NCBI GenBank assembly: GCA_949130485.1
Contig: OX422198.1
Location: 95,001-159,000, forward strand
Direction: 5' to 3'
DNA: 64,000 nucleotides
Origin: Agelas oroides
Taxonomy: Eukaryota > Porifera > Demospongiae > Agelasida > Agelasidae
Part shown: positions 34,601 to 45,917 of the stretch, piece after piece
How the letters are laid out: each line of letters starts with the position of its first letter
Numbering within the stretch: position 1 is the first letter of the stretch
Notes under the pieces: model-generated
What the model saw: the letters and a program-made list of their open reading frames with translations, nothing else
What the model was told of the DNA's origin: nothing
Database searches by the model: none
Position numbers and translations under genes: made by a program

Positions 34601-37328
34601 ACAAAACTCACCATGTAGCTAAGGGCTAACTGATAGCCAGGCCATGCAGATACATGTTGCATGCTACATGTACTGAAACGTCAGCAGTCAAATTGCATCT
34701 GATAGTCATGTGATGGTCATGTGATGCATGCATTCGCTGTTATAACAACCACCTACTAAAACCTATTTCTGAGCTTCCTCAACACCAGCCCTAGCCTCCA
34801 CTCAAACCATTGCCACTATGCAGTATGAAAGGTGTGAACTGCAAGCAACAAACGCTGGAGTGGAGGTCTGGCAACGAGGCTAGCACACACAGTGACTTAC
34901 AGCTCCTTTGTAAAGCAGGCACAGTAACCTGGAGAGAGAGAAGATAATGAGTGAGACCTCCTCAGGTTAAAGAAGAGAGGTTTAAGATTGGTTTGAGAGT
35001 AGGGGAACAGGTTTACAAACAGCTACTGATACAGGAGAGGAGAGAAGGAGAGGAGGGAAGGGGAGGGAGAGAGGTGGATGGTTGGTGTTTCAGGGGTTCT
35101 GTAGGCACTCACAAATAGTAATGTCATGCTGAGAGAATGTGAAATAAATCCATGGACAGCTGGATCCAGTAATTTTTTTTCTGTGGATTCATTTCTCACT
35201 CTCTCAGCATAACAGGGTTAGTGCTTTACTGTACCTTGTGTGGGGAGCCTCGGTCTGTCGAGTGTACTCCACACATCTGTCAAGAGTGCTCACTACTGAA
35301 CTCTCATCTCGTTCACAAGCATACACATCCTGTGGAGGGGGAGGGTACATGGAGGGGGGGTAGAGAAGAGGAAGAGGGAGAAAAGAAGGGAGGAAAAAGA
35401 GGGGAGCAGGACATTATCCATGGATCCCATTTGTGTCATCACAACTGATGCTAGTGAGTGCTGCTTACCGCCAACTGAAGCATGAGGCGTGTGTGCCAGT
35501 AAGGAAAGTGGGCGGAGCCTTCCAACTTGCCCTTCAGCAGCGATTTAGCCTGGTGGACGCAGTTCTGAGAAAGAAACGACACAATTTCTTGCAACGAACC
35601 AGACACTAGTGCTAAATACACCAATTTCAACATCACAGCTACTAATATCTACATTGTAAAAACTCAGTAAATGAATTGAGGCGAAAATAGAGGAAAGTGA
35701 AAAAGGCCGGCAGTCGCCAGGAGTCGAACCCAGGACACCTCTGGCTTGAGCCTTCTGGTCAACCCTTAACTGGAGTTCTGATGGCACATACTGAGTGGCT
35801 GCCGGGTGTGCGACTGAGGCATTCAGTACCACCTGTGCAGTACATATAGAGGATTGTGAGGGCTGGTGGTTGTCGTAGCTCAGTGGCAGCTTTATTTCCA
35901 GCGTGAGGCAAGATTCTCTGAGAATGCAACTCAGAGCAAGCCTTAATTCGCATCCACCATAGGAGACTGGGGTATATTTTTGCCTCCAAGCTAAAGACCC
36001 ACTACCACATCTCTCCACGTGAGTCCTAATGACCACTCCAACAGCCAACAGCCATTCCGGCACGCCTTCATCGACTGCATTGGACACATTGGCTCAAGGA
36101 GGGCATGCATTGGACACATTGGTTCAGGGAGGGCTCACCTGTTCTAGGAGGATTCTTGCTGCAATGCTGGCAGCTTCAAATCTTACATCTTCTAAATTGG
36201 CTGCAGATTGAGCCATCAGCATCTGCAGGAAGAGAGGGAGAAGGAAAGGAGCAAGAGTAAAAAGGGGTGATGAGTATTGATATTCATAATGTATGAATAT
36301 ATTTGTGCTAATTACAAACTACAATATTCTATGCATGCTAATTACTTCCAAACCCACAAGTGTTAGGTTCAAGTTGGCAGTATAAATAGCCAGCTCTGGA
36401 GGAGCCTATTAACTCTGGTCTTCCTTCAGAGCGAATAAATCTTTCGCCTTTTACTAAAGATTTCCGTGGAGGAGGACACACGATGAGTGTGCACTGAATT
36501 TGTTGTACGCCCACTTCACTGAGGGCTCACCTCATGAAAGACAAAAGACACACTATGCCTGTGTGCCTTGATGCATATTATTGAGTACAAAGCAGCTATC
36601 ACATTTGGGTGGGGTTCATGTGCCTGCAGCTATTACACCTTTCAGCGACCTCACTGATCAGCCCTGTTAACTCTAGCACAGTTCATACCTGGGGACCCTT
36701 TCTTTTTCCCACTTTTTTAGTCTATCAAGCCAGACCCTCTCTCACCCTCCAGAGAGAGGGTCGGGCTTGATAGACTACCACTTTCCCTTCATCTCTTCCC
36801 TTTCTTCTCTAACTTTGTGTCACACACACTCACAGCTTTGTCCAGATGTTCCCTGGCTTCCAAGAGATTGTTTGTATGGTGGTAAAGAACTAGGCCAAGT
36901 TGTAGCCTTGCCCGGGCCTCGATGCGAGGAGGGGGGTGGAGGGAGAGGGCGGCGAGGAGACAGTGGATCCCCTCCTGCACCTGCTGAGGATGTTGGGAGA
37001 GGAAGTAGTCCACCATGCTCATCAGACCAGAGATTGCTGGACTAGAGGAGGGAGAGGGGGAGGAGTGAGTGAGTGAGGGGAAAGAGGGGTCAGACACTTG
37101 TTAAAGCTTTCCAGGTATGCACAAGGTAGGTGCATCGGGAATGACGTAATCATACAGCAGTCCACAGTGAAATATGCAAACTCTATTATCAAAACAGCCC
37201 TTGTTTGTCTCAAACAGAACTCGATCAGTGCATACTGCCAGGTGAGTACTAGATGGTCCAGCCTCCACCCTCTCTGATCCAACAGAAACATGACACACTT
37301 ACTCATTTGATGTTTCTGATGTCTCCAT
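22625..37328 (-). CDS. MAU2: MAU2 cohesin-loader subunit with long Gln-rich C-terminal tail
   Basis: Nineteen exons (transcript order): 37328-37303, 37041-36834, 36222-36139, 35564-35469, 35329-35235, 34928-34901, 34073-33924, 33816-33658, 33469-33379, 32698-32610, 32172-32095, 31934-31869, 31584-31498, 30839-30721, 30134-30023, 26918-26828, 25293-25210, 24859-24816, 24499-22625. All phases agree, giving 1193 aa. Residues 1 to about 580 match MAU2/SCC4 along its whole length: the N-terminal [20 protein letters not shown] block, TPR-like helices, [18 protein letters not shown], and [17 protein letters not shown]. In the family MAU2 binds the NIPBL/SCC2 N-terminus and helps load cohesin on chromatin. 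The last exon starts in phase with WTVGEWP, resembling the normal end of MAU2. It then continues for about 600 residues of Ser/Pro-rich and then Gln-rich (QALTQQQQ) low-complexity sequence, which is unusual for the family. No nuclear signal was tested. Confidence 0.88.
25718..25932 (-). other. Unassigned exon-like ORF disrupted by a 47-bp triplication
   Basis: Within MAU2 intron 16, the minus-strand ATG at 25932 opens a frame with protein-like composition ([18 protein letters not shown]). It runs into three tandem 47-bp copies at 25858-25718 (unit on + strand GGTGGTCCAGCAACAAAACA and so on). Since 47 is not a multiple of three, the extra copies break the frame. Downstream of the last copy the sequence again looks coding ([11 protein letters not shown]). 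The product was not recognised. It could be a small nested gene, a cryptic exon or a pseudogene. Confidence 0.35.
26133..26205 (-). tRNA. tRNA-Val (anticodon CAC)
   Basis: The minus strand folds as a complete 73-nt tRNA. The acceptor stem is GTCTTTG/CAAAGAC with discriminator A. The A box is in GTGTAGCGGTTATCAC. The anticodon arm is TGTGC-CTCACAC-GCACA with CAC at 34-36. The T arm is CCCCGGTTCGATCCCGGG. There is no intron. It lies inside MAU2 intron 16 on the same strand as MAU2, downstream of the exon at 26918-26828. Confidence 0.95.
26437..26640 (-). other. Unassigned open frame in MAU2 intron
   Basis: A minus-strand open frame with protein-like composition ([18 protein letters not shown]) ends at a stop near 26437. 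It does not fit the MAU2 phase and was not recognised. It may belong with the exon-like frame at 25932 as a nested gene, but no convincing splice pair links them. Confidence 0.2.
26919..30022. other. MAU2 intron 15, 3.1 kb, no firm gene
   Basis: The largest MAU2 intron. It contains about four copies of a TATTAATAACTGGATAACTG, GAGCC tandem unit at 28955-29070, degenerate GATCATGTGGGAG units at 28188-28285, and single CCTCGTTCCCAGGCC foldback ends near 26972 and 29293. A minus-strand ATG at 28662 starts a short Lys-rich frame ([13 protein letters not shown]) ending in a possible donor at 28622/28621. That is too little to call a gene. Confidence 0.4.
30290..30692 (+). repeat. Long homopyrimidine tract (CCCT/CTTC)n
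   Basis: About 400 bases of almost pure C/T on the plus strand, including about 30 CTTC units at 30552-30664. It lies in MAU2 intron 14. In the transcript (minus strand) it is purine-only. Confidence 0.95.
30841..31325 (+). repeat. Long homopurine tract (GGGA/GAGGA)n
   Basis: About 485 bases of almost pure G/A on the plus strand, including about 18 GAGGA units at 30891-30982. It lies in MAU2 intron 13, so it reads pyrimidine-only in the transcript and doubles as the polypyrimidine tract of the exon at 30839-30721. Confidence 0.95.
33127..33310 (+). repeat. 30-bp tandem repeat ending in an inverted copy
   Basis: About five units of CCCAGGCCGCATGGGAGGAG followed by AGAAGCGTA, then an inverted partial copy (TTTCTCTCCTCCCACGCGGT) ending TCTGGGTACGAGGCTAG. 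The right end resembles the foldback family terminus, so this may be an element with an internally expanded arm. It lies in MAU2 intron 9. Confidence 0.75.
34079..34164 (+). repeat. (GGGA)n tract, left of retrocopy
   Basis: About 21 GGGA units in MAU2 intron 6. The tract resumes at 34499 after an inserted sequence. Confidence 0.93.
34165..34498 (+). mobile_element. Retrocopy (poly(A)-tailed insert) inside a GGGA array
   Basis: A unique 334-bp sequence interrupts a GGGA array. It carries a polyadenylation signal (GCAATAAAAG near 34466) about 20 bases before a 14-base A tract at 34485-34498, after which GGGA units resume. This is the structure of a reverse-transcribed mRNA 3' end. A short frame from 34214 ([16 protein letters not shown]) could be the tail of the source protein, which was not recognised. 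Confidence 0.6.
35866..35956 (+). mobile_element. Possible tRNA-derived SINE head
   Basis: GTCGTAGCTCAGTGGCAGC resembles a Pol III A box and, about 70 bases on, CTTAATTCGCATCC resembles a degenerate B box. A second B-box-like motif (GGAGTCGAACCC) occurs nearby at about 35718 in the opposite sense. The clover-leaf does not close, so this is not a functional tRNA. Confidence 0.3.
36718..36777. repeat. 60-bp palindrome
   Basis: TAGTCTATCAAGCCAGACCC is inverted at GGGTCGGGCTTGATAGACTA with only an 18-20 base centre. It lies in MAU2 intron 2 and could form a stable hairpin. Confidence 0.85.
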
Positions 37329-37725
37329 GATCTATGGAATAAAGTGAAATTGAGCCTTATTCATGGTGTGCAATAATAAGAACACTACACCTCAGGTAAT
37401 TAACCTATCCACAAGGATAGGGCTGACCCTGTATGGACCTGACCAACATACAAACAAGATGACGGGTACACAAAGGTTGAAATAATATCCTACATAGGAG
37501 TAACGGAGAACACATTCTTCTTAGTGACGTCTTAATACGACATTCTAACCTTTAGCTTTCACTTCACTGTCTCGACAATAGCGACAGATGGTAGCTTCTG
37601 GCGTTCTTCTCTCGGCTTCAGACGAAGGCCCACTTCATAGCTTTGGCGGTTACTTTTCACATTAATTTTATTTTGCAGAGGAACCCCGTTTCGTATAATT
37701 AGACCACTCACGTGCCAACGTCAAC
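37329..37725. promoter_or_regulatory. Divergent promoter between MAU2 and AK6
   Basis: The start codons of MAU2 (minus) and AK6 (plus) lie 397 bp apart with no gene between them, so both promoters must overlap here or share elements. No TATA box at a convincing position was seen; precise start sites cannot be set from sequence. Confidence 0.6.
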
Positions 37726-39587
<1,862 letters not shown>

Positions 39588-39908
39588 TGTGTTGTATGTT
39601 GCCTTTCAGCTACACTGAGAACCGTGTCTTTTGAGCATGGCTTGGTATACCACTACATGATCAAAGTGTGTGTTGTGCTATTGGTTGAAAGCAGTGATCA
39701 ATGGATGTGATGGGAGTAGCACTGGTGTGTAGCAGCAGTTTTTCACACGTTTGCACTATCGTCAAAGTTTATGCATCGCATCGCTTGACGCGTCCTTTGT
39801 GGCGTACGTGTACGTGACGCGCATTGGCCTCGATCGAGGGGCGGGGCAGCATGAGTGATCAGATCAGCGCAGCCCCGCCCCCCCGTGTTGTTGACAAGCT
39901 GGGGAGCG

Positions 39909-41831
39909 ATGGTGGATTGGATTGGTGCAGTACTATTGCTGGGTAGCGCTACCCTAGCTGTCCTGGCAACGTGTGAGTTGACTGATGCATGGGTGATTGG
40001 TTGAGGCATGTACAACAATACTACAACATACCACACCTCTATTCTATGGGGATGCAGTTTGTCATGCACTCAAAAAACCTTAGGGAACGTAGCTATGGAC
40101 TATGCTTATTGCGCTTTTTGTTTCCCAACTTAGCATCTACCCCGCCACCTCTGCAGTTTAGTCCAAGACTCACCCAGACCTCAGTACGAGAAACGTTTGT
40201 TGCAGGAGGATTTCCCAGACCTGCAGAAGGCTTTGTGGTTGTGCGTTGTATTGACTCAATTGGAGTGCCAACTTCAGGTGCTGTTACCTACAACATTGTA
40301 GACAATGACCCAGGACCATTTCTTCTCAATGCCACCACTGGTAGACTCTCTGTCACTGCAGACCTAGACTATGAAACAATGACATCATACAGCTTCACTG
40401 TTGCATGTGTCAATATCTCAGACCCTAATATCAGAGGGATAGGAATGGTGCGGATTGACATACTGCCAGTCAATGAGTTTGAGCCTGTAATAACGCCAAG
40501 GAGTTTTAGAACAATTACACTCTTTGAAAATGCTCCGGTGGGAACTACGATTGCATCTACTGAACCTGGGGGCATGCTACAATACTCAGTCACAGATGAG
40601 GATGGTGGACCTGATGGAAATATAACATTTACACTCTATGAAGGCTCACCAAATAACACGGAAAATGCAGAATTCTTTGATTTCAATTTTTTCACAGGAG
40701 CTCTAGTATTGAGACAGAGGCTAGACGTTGACAATGTTCCTAATGCTTTTGATCGAGTCAACCTTCGAATTGTTGCATGTGACATGTACCCACCAGGAGA
40801 AGAATGCCCAAATCTTCAAGTGAATATGATAGTGTTTTCTTCTAATGACAACTCTCCACGGTTTTCATCAGATACATATGAAGTTTCGTATCCTGAATCC
40901 ATAGCAGTGGGTACTCCAGTCATCACAGCAGTATGTACTGACAGTGACAGAGGTGCAGGAGAGTTTGCTGGAATTGAGCTCTACCAACCGACCTCAGAAC
41001 TGTGGCGATTACCAAATGCTGCCAATGGAACAGTTGTGTTGAACATGAGCTTGGACTATGAAACAGCACAGATGCACCAGTTCACACTACGCTGCTTTGA
41101 CACAGGTGGGAGGGAGGACTTTGCTACAGTCACTGTCAATGTTCTACCTGTCAATGACAACAAGCCGCAGTTCAGCCAATCAGAGTATGTGTTTGTGATG
41201 AGTCGAACTATTTCTCCATTGGATGGTTCTGAAGTTGGACGAGTACAAGCAGTTGATCTTGATCTAGGCAATGGGGGGACCATCACCTACTCAATAGAAG
41301 AGAATGATAATTTTGCCATTGATGCAAATGAAGGGACCATTCTGCTAGAAGACTATATTCTGTCTACTGAAGGAAGCAACTTCACTATGACAGTAGCAGC
41401 ATTTGATGGCAATTTCAGCGACACAGCTCAAGTGATCATAAGAGTGTCTGGCCCACTGTCCCTCATAGATGCAGTGGTCATCTGTCTTGGAGGACTGATA
41501 GTAATACTTGTGGTCCTGTTCACCTGTACCTGTATCTGCTACATATGCAAGTATGGGACAGCCTGTATGAACTCTAACAATACGTAAGTTGACATCACAT
41601 CTCATGTATACATAGGTGTGAGTCTATAATGAGGAATCCTTTGTCCACAGGGTGCCATCCAACTATGAGAATAGGTGGCTGGATTTTGAGATGAGGGAAT
41701 GGCCAAGACATCATCGAATCGTGGGTGCCCCCTCACCGTACAGAGACACACTTCTGCCTCCCTCCTACAGTTCTTTACAACCAGACACGTACAATGGTTC
41801 AGTCTATACTAATGTGAAAGAGCCAGCTTGA
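39909..41831 (+). CDS. Cadherin-repeat single-pass receptor A (564 aa)
   Basis: Exons 39909-39972, 40134-41583, 41651-41831. Exon 1 encodes a signal peptide (MVDWIGAVLLLGSATLAVLA). Exon 2 encodes an ectodomain of about four cadherin-type repeats: LDYE motifs, VTDEDGGPDGN, NDNSPRF, LPVNDNKPQF, which are Ca-binding-type signatures. It also encodes one membrane helix (about 461-490, VICLGGLIVILVVLFTC). Exon 3 is a tail of about 60 residues with PPSY (a WW-domain-type PPxY) and the tyrosine motifs YSSL and YTNV about nine residues apart, an ITIM/ITAM-like arrangement. There is no catenin-binding motif that I can recognise, so it is not a classical cadherin. It is about 85-90% identical by eye to the ectodomain exons at 50352 and 63227, so it is a recent tandem duplicate. 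Likely role: cell-cell adhesion with phosphotyrosine signalling (inference). Confidence 0.85.
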
Positions 41832-42201
41832 TAGGACAGTCTACACATTTTATATATGATTTTCACTGCAAATTTACTCATGCAGTTTTACTGTTCAGGT
41901 ATGCGAAATGTACGCGAAATGCACGCGCGTTATGCACGCAAGAAATTATTATCAGTGGAAGTTCAAGCAGCCCAACCAGCATTATTTTAAGCGTAAGTCA
42001 AGGATCAAATGAAGGATGAGGAAACTTCGCATGCTTACAAACAGCTAATGCCTAGTGAATGTATGCCCTGACTACTACTGACTAGTAGTCAGTGGCGTAG
42101 CGAAGACCGGTGTCGTAAAATTCTGGTCACCCCGTGAGATTGGGCACCCCCGGTGACAAATCTCACGGTAGATTGGTATCCCCCTCGTGAGGATGGTAAC
42201 C

Positions 42202-42767
42202 ATAGCCTCGTTCCCAGGCCCTGCGCGTTCTTCGCTTGCAGTACGAAATTCGCGCAGAGGGCCTGGGCTCGTTCATCACGTGATGTGTGCCGCAGCTTAC
42301 GTCACGCCATTCTACTGGAATCAATGATGTCATAGATGAGCTAGCACCCAGTTTAGCGTTGAAAGAGGCCCACAGAGATCACAGTAATGGTTCGTGTGCG
42401 AACTTACCTAAGTGTTAAAAGTCTCGGCAGCGAAAGAGCACAAGCTGCCATGTTTAGCTGGATAGTAGACGTCTATATTCAGATACCTTGCCACATCGTG
42501 TTACTAGGTCGACCCTGGATTTCGACTCCTCGTCTTCTTCAGCTCGAGTTTACTATTGTAGTCTATCGTACGCGCGTGACCTGTTTCAGGTTCTTCCAAC
42601 TCCATTTGTGGTTATCTCTACAACCAATGCTGCAACACAGCGCGGCCATATCTGGTGTGACGTAGAATTACGGCTGCGGCACACATCACGTGATGAACGA
42701 GCCCAGGCCCTCTGCGCGAATTTCGTACTGCAAGCGACGAACGCGCAGGGCCTGGGAACGAGGCTAT
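42202..42767. mobile_element. 566-bp foldback element with 7-bp target duplication
   Basis: ATAGCCTCGTTCCCAGGCCC at the left is inverted at the right end (GGGCCTGGGAACGAGGCTAT). The arms are over 100 bp long and themselves contain a smaller inverted repeat (GCGCGTTCTTCGCTTGCAGT etc.). GGTAACC is duplicated directly on each side (42195-42201, 42768-42774). It lies inside the Ginger-like transposon. This is the best-defined member of the CCTCGTTCCCAGG family in the window. Confidence 0.85.
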
Positions 42768-43016
42768 GGTAACCCCCTAAGTTGGTTACGGTACCCTTTG
42801 ACCCTTTGAAGCATTTGAACTTTCACTGAAGGTTAATAGCGTAGAGAGAGTCTAAACCTGTCAAGGATCTCAACAGCTGTCAAGGAGTATCTATGGCTTA
42901 TAAAAGAGTCCAAGTAGCTGTGAGCTACACAAACTACAATCTGGACGATGGAGGAGACGACGGAGGAGACGACGGAAACAGCAAACACTTTCGGGCGATT
43001 CAGCCCTAGCATCATC

Positions 43017-43781
43017 CAAGGGGTAGTCACTTATATGTCGCCTGTAGAAGCGTTTGCGACCGCGATCAAAGTTTTTGATCGGCAAAAAGTGTGCTTGATC
43101 GCTTGATCGTCCCCTTCTGAGTAGGGTTGGGCGGATTATGCTGGCATAATTTTGGGAATAATAGGTACCAGAAAGCATTGAGCATTTAGGCGGGAATAAT
43201 AGGTACATTTTGAGCATAATGTGCTGCGAGTCTGTGGTAGACTGGTAGTCTCGTCCCCAGACTGTGTCCCAGTATCTCGTCCCATGCATTGTTGATAAGC
43301 GCCGAAGTAAGGGAGCAATGATCAACAATCGCAGAGTCTGGTGGACTATATTGAACTTTCCATGATGCTGCAGTTCACTGCCATCCTGTTTCAATTTACT
43401 TTTTCTGTACAGTGTAAAATTATTTGAACATACAAGTTTGCTCCTTCTAGAAATAATGCATTGGGCATAGTTTGAGCATAATAGGCAAATTTGGGGCATA
43501 ATTTTAGGCATAATTGGTACAATTTTAAGCATATTGGAATAGCATAATGGGTACAAAATTGAGCATAATCCGCCCAACCCTACTTCTGAGGCTCTTGATC
43601 GCTTGATTTTCAAGGGTCAAAGGTCGGATTGCAGCAGCGCGTTCTTGATTGTTGATTTTTAGCAGTTCAGAGGCCACCTTGATCCCTTGATTGGACCCCA
43701 AAAAGAGCTTTGATCGCTTGATTCAGTTTTGATCCCGGTCGCAAACGCATCTACACGGGACATATAAGTGACTACCCCTTG
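43017..43781. mobile_element. 765-bp MITE inserted in the transposase exon
   Basis: CAAGGGGTAGTCACTTATAT at the left is inverted at the right end (ATATAAGTGACTACCCCTTG). The arms extend further (GCGTTTGCGACCG). TCATC is duplicated on each side (43012-43016, 43782-43786) within the transposase codons. It is itself interrupted by the element at 43121-43583. Confidence 0.85.
43121..43583. mobile_element. 463-bp MITE nested inside another MITE
   Basis: GTAGGGTTGGGCGGATTATG is inverted at the right end (CATAATCCGCCCAACCCTAC). TTCTGA is duplicated perfectly on both sides (43115-43120, 43584-43589). The interior is AT-rich with several GCATAAT motifs. The 240-residue minus-strand frame across it has no recognisable content. 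Confidence 0.85.
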
Positions 43782-45917
43782 TCATCTATGACTACATCAA
43801 AGATGGTGTCTATCCCGATTCATTCTCTAAGGCAGATAAGGGCTCTCTCAGAAAGAGAGCGAGGTTTTTCACCATGAAAGACGCAGAGCTGTACTACCAG
43901 AGTCGCTCAAAAGCAGGTAAGACACCACATGATTTATAACCACTGACTTGCAGTGCATGTAAGTTGCCATTGTTTTCGAGCACTAACTCATACAGCATGA
44001 TGACGCCATTCAATGATGGAATCTTACTGATTGATACACTTTACTTGATCTTACAGGAGTAACAGAGGAAAGATTGGTGGTGGAGGATGTGAACAAGAGG
44101 AGCAGAGTCATGGAGAGCATCCACAACAGCAGCCATTTTGGAATCAACCGCACTTTGGACTTGGTTTCCTCAAAATATTACTGGCCAGGACTAACTAATG
44201 ATGTCAAGCAATATGTAAGTACTACATGCACCAACACTACATATCTAGCTTGTGTCTGTACAGTATGTGTATGTGTCATGTGTCCTAAAGATTGATCATA
44301 ATCTCATTATTTTTTTCAGGTTCGCTCGTGTGATATATGTCAAAGAAACAATCACAAGCTGCAAAAGGCTCCAGGGTCTCTAAGGCCAATTCCAGTTCCA
44401 TCAAAGCTATGGTCTCAAGTGGGTATGGATTTGATTGGCCCATTGCCTAAGACGTCTAGAGGAAATCAGCAATGGCACTCTAACACCTAGTGCCGAGCTC
44501 CAGATTGCTCAACTCTACAAGCCACTTATTGGGTTGAATGGCTTACTCGTGTCAGTGGTGCCTATCCAGCAACAACAAGGGACTAACAACTGTGGGCTGT
44601 TCAGCATTGCAGCAGCATACCACGCAGCTGTCAGAAGTGACATTGGCTTACTGACATTTAATGAGAGTCGTCTGAGAGCACACCTCATCAAGTGCTTTGA
44701 GCAGAAGAAATTAACAAGATTTCCACAGAGTAAAAAACTTTGTGTTACTAGACCACCTTCACAAAACTTTGTTATTGTCGTGTACTGCCCATGCAAGAAA
44801 CCTGACTCATTCCAGAACATGATCCAGTGTGACCAGTGTGGTGTCTGGTTTCACTATACATGTGCGAAAGTCGTAAAGCCCCCTGATGATGACTGGTTTT
44901 GTTCTAACTGCAAATAAGCATTATTGTAATTTATGACATTGTGGACTCTGTTTTTTAAAGTATTGCACCAAAGTATAAAAAGGTTCTGTTTTTGTCTGCA
45001 AAGTGATTTTGTCAATTTTTGTATGTTTGGTGACCATTCTTATTACTGAGGGGGTCCAAAACTTGTATATACATGTACTAGGATTTTTGTATGGGGTGAC
45101 CATTCTCATGAGGTTTAGAACATGCATAGAATAGAAACTTTGCAGGGGGTGACCATTCTTATGAGGGGGTCCCCATTTTCCCATGTAAATCAGTAACCCG
45201 GGGTTCCCAATCTCATGGTAAAATGGTCACCCGGGTGACCAAAATTTTAAATTTCCCCGTGAGATTAGTCACCCAGGGTGCCTAAAAATGGGGGTCCCTA
45301 ATCTCACATGACACCGGGCCTGGGAAGCGCGCGCGAGCGCTAGTGTTGTGGAGGCTAATGGGCTAACGTACTGCAGGTGCCCGACCAGTACCAATGACCT
45401 CGAATGTATGCCCTGACTAGTAGTAGTAGCTACACCCAAGTTTGGCAATGGCAGCTAGTAGTAGCTAGGATAGCTAAGAACATCCCAAGATTACTTTTTC
45501 AATACCCACAAAAGAAAGACGCCTCCACATGAAGGTTTCATCCCCTCCCCTATATTGTTCACTGCAACTAGTACACCTGTACATATAGACACATTGTCTC
45601 TCATAGTTGATGGAAAGAGCTAATAAATAGCAGTAGCCTTGTTCCCAGCCCCGTCGAGGCTAATATGAGAAGTAAAGCCGTTGCCCTTTTTGGGGCAGCA
45701 TGCACGTGCGCGCGCACGGTTACGTGGGTGGGGCTCAACTTTTGCCAAAGAGCCGGAGGTCTTCCGAAGTGGTTTTCAAAACTGAGCTCTGATTCGTCAA
45801 ATGGTCCAAAACCTGGTCATATGACCACGTTTCAAAACAAGAATTTCATTGGTTGGATCACGCGATCTGTTTGACCGTACGTACGGATGCAGGCGCGCCA
45901 GTACGAAACGAAACTTG

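Larger units (their letters stand above)
42948..44917 (+). pseudogene. Broken integrase-type transposase with Ulp1-like protease and PHD finger
   Basis: Exon 1 starts at ATG 42948, is split by the inserted element 43017-43781, and resumes to 43916. Exon 2 is 44057-44214, and exon 3 starts at 44320. Exons 1-3 encode an N-terminal domain and an H2C2 zinc-binding module (HNSSHFGI...CDICQ), then the beginning of the integrase core (MDLIGPLPKT). Shortly after that, near 44460, the catalytic core is missing and the frame changes. From about 44480 to 44917 the sequence encodes the end of a C48/Ulp1-type cysteine protease (QQGTNNCGLFSIAAAYHA) and a complete PHD finger (CPCKK...CDQC...HYTC...CSNC) ending at stop 44915-44917. 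It is the coding part of the surrounding Ginger-like element, inactivated by the insertion and the internal deletion. Confidence 0.8.
42111..45313. mobile_element. Ginger-like DNA transposon, 3.2 kb, CCGG target duplication
   Basis: The ends are TGTCGT... at 42111 and the inverse ...ATGACA at 45313. Subterminal blocks match in inverse (GTGAGATTGGGCACCCCC against GGGGGTCCCTAATCTCAC). CCGG is duplicated at 42107-42110 and 45314-45317. It encodes a gypsy-integrase-type transposase plus a Ulp1-like protease and PHD finger. TGT-type ends, 4-bp CCGG duplications and an integrase-type transposase are the hallmarks reported for Ginger1 elements. This copy is interrupted by elements at 42202-42767 and 43017-43781 and has a coding deletion, so it is dead. 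Confidence 0.8.

Noticed and set aside
35700-35760. Second tRNA gene suggested by GGAGTCGAACCC
   Set aside because: A B box alone is present. The acceptor, D and anticodon stems cannot be formed, so it is at most a SINE remnant.
42891-43613. 240-codon minus-strand open frame
   Set aside because: It runs across two nested MITEs and the antisense of the transposase exon, with no domain-like content.
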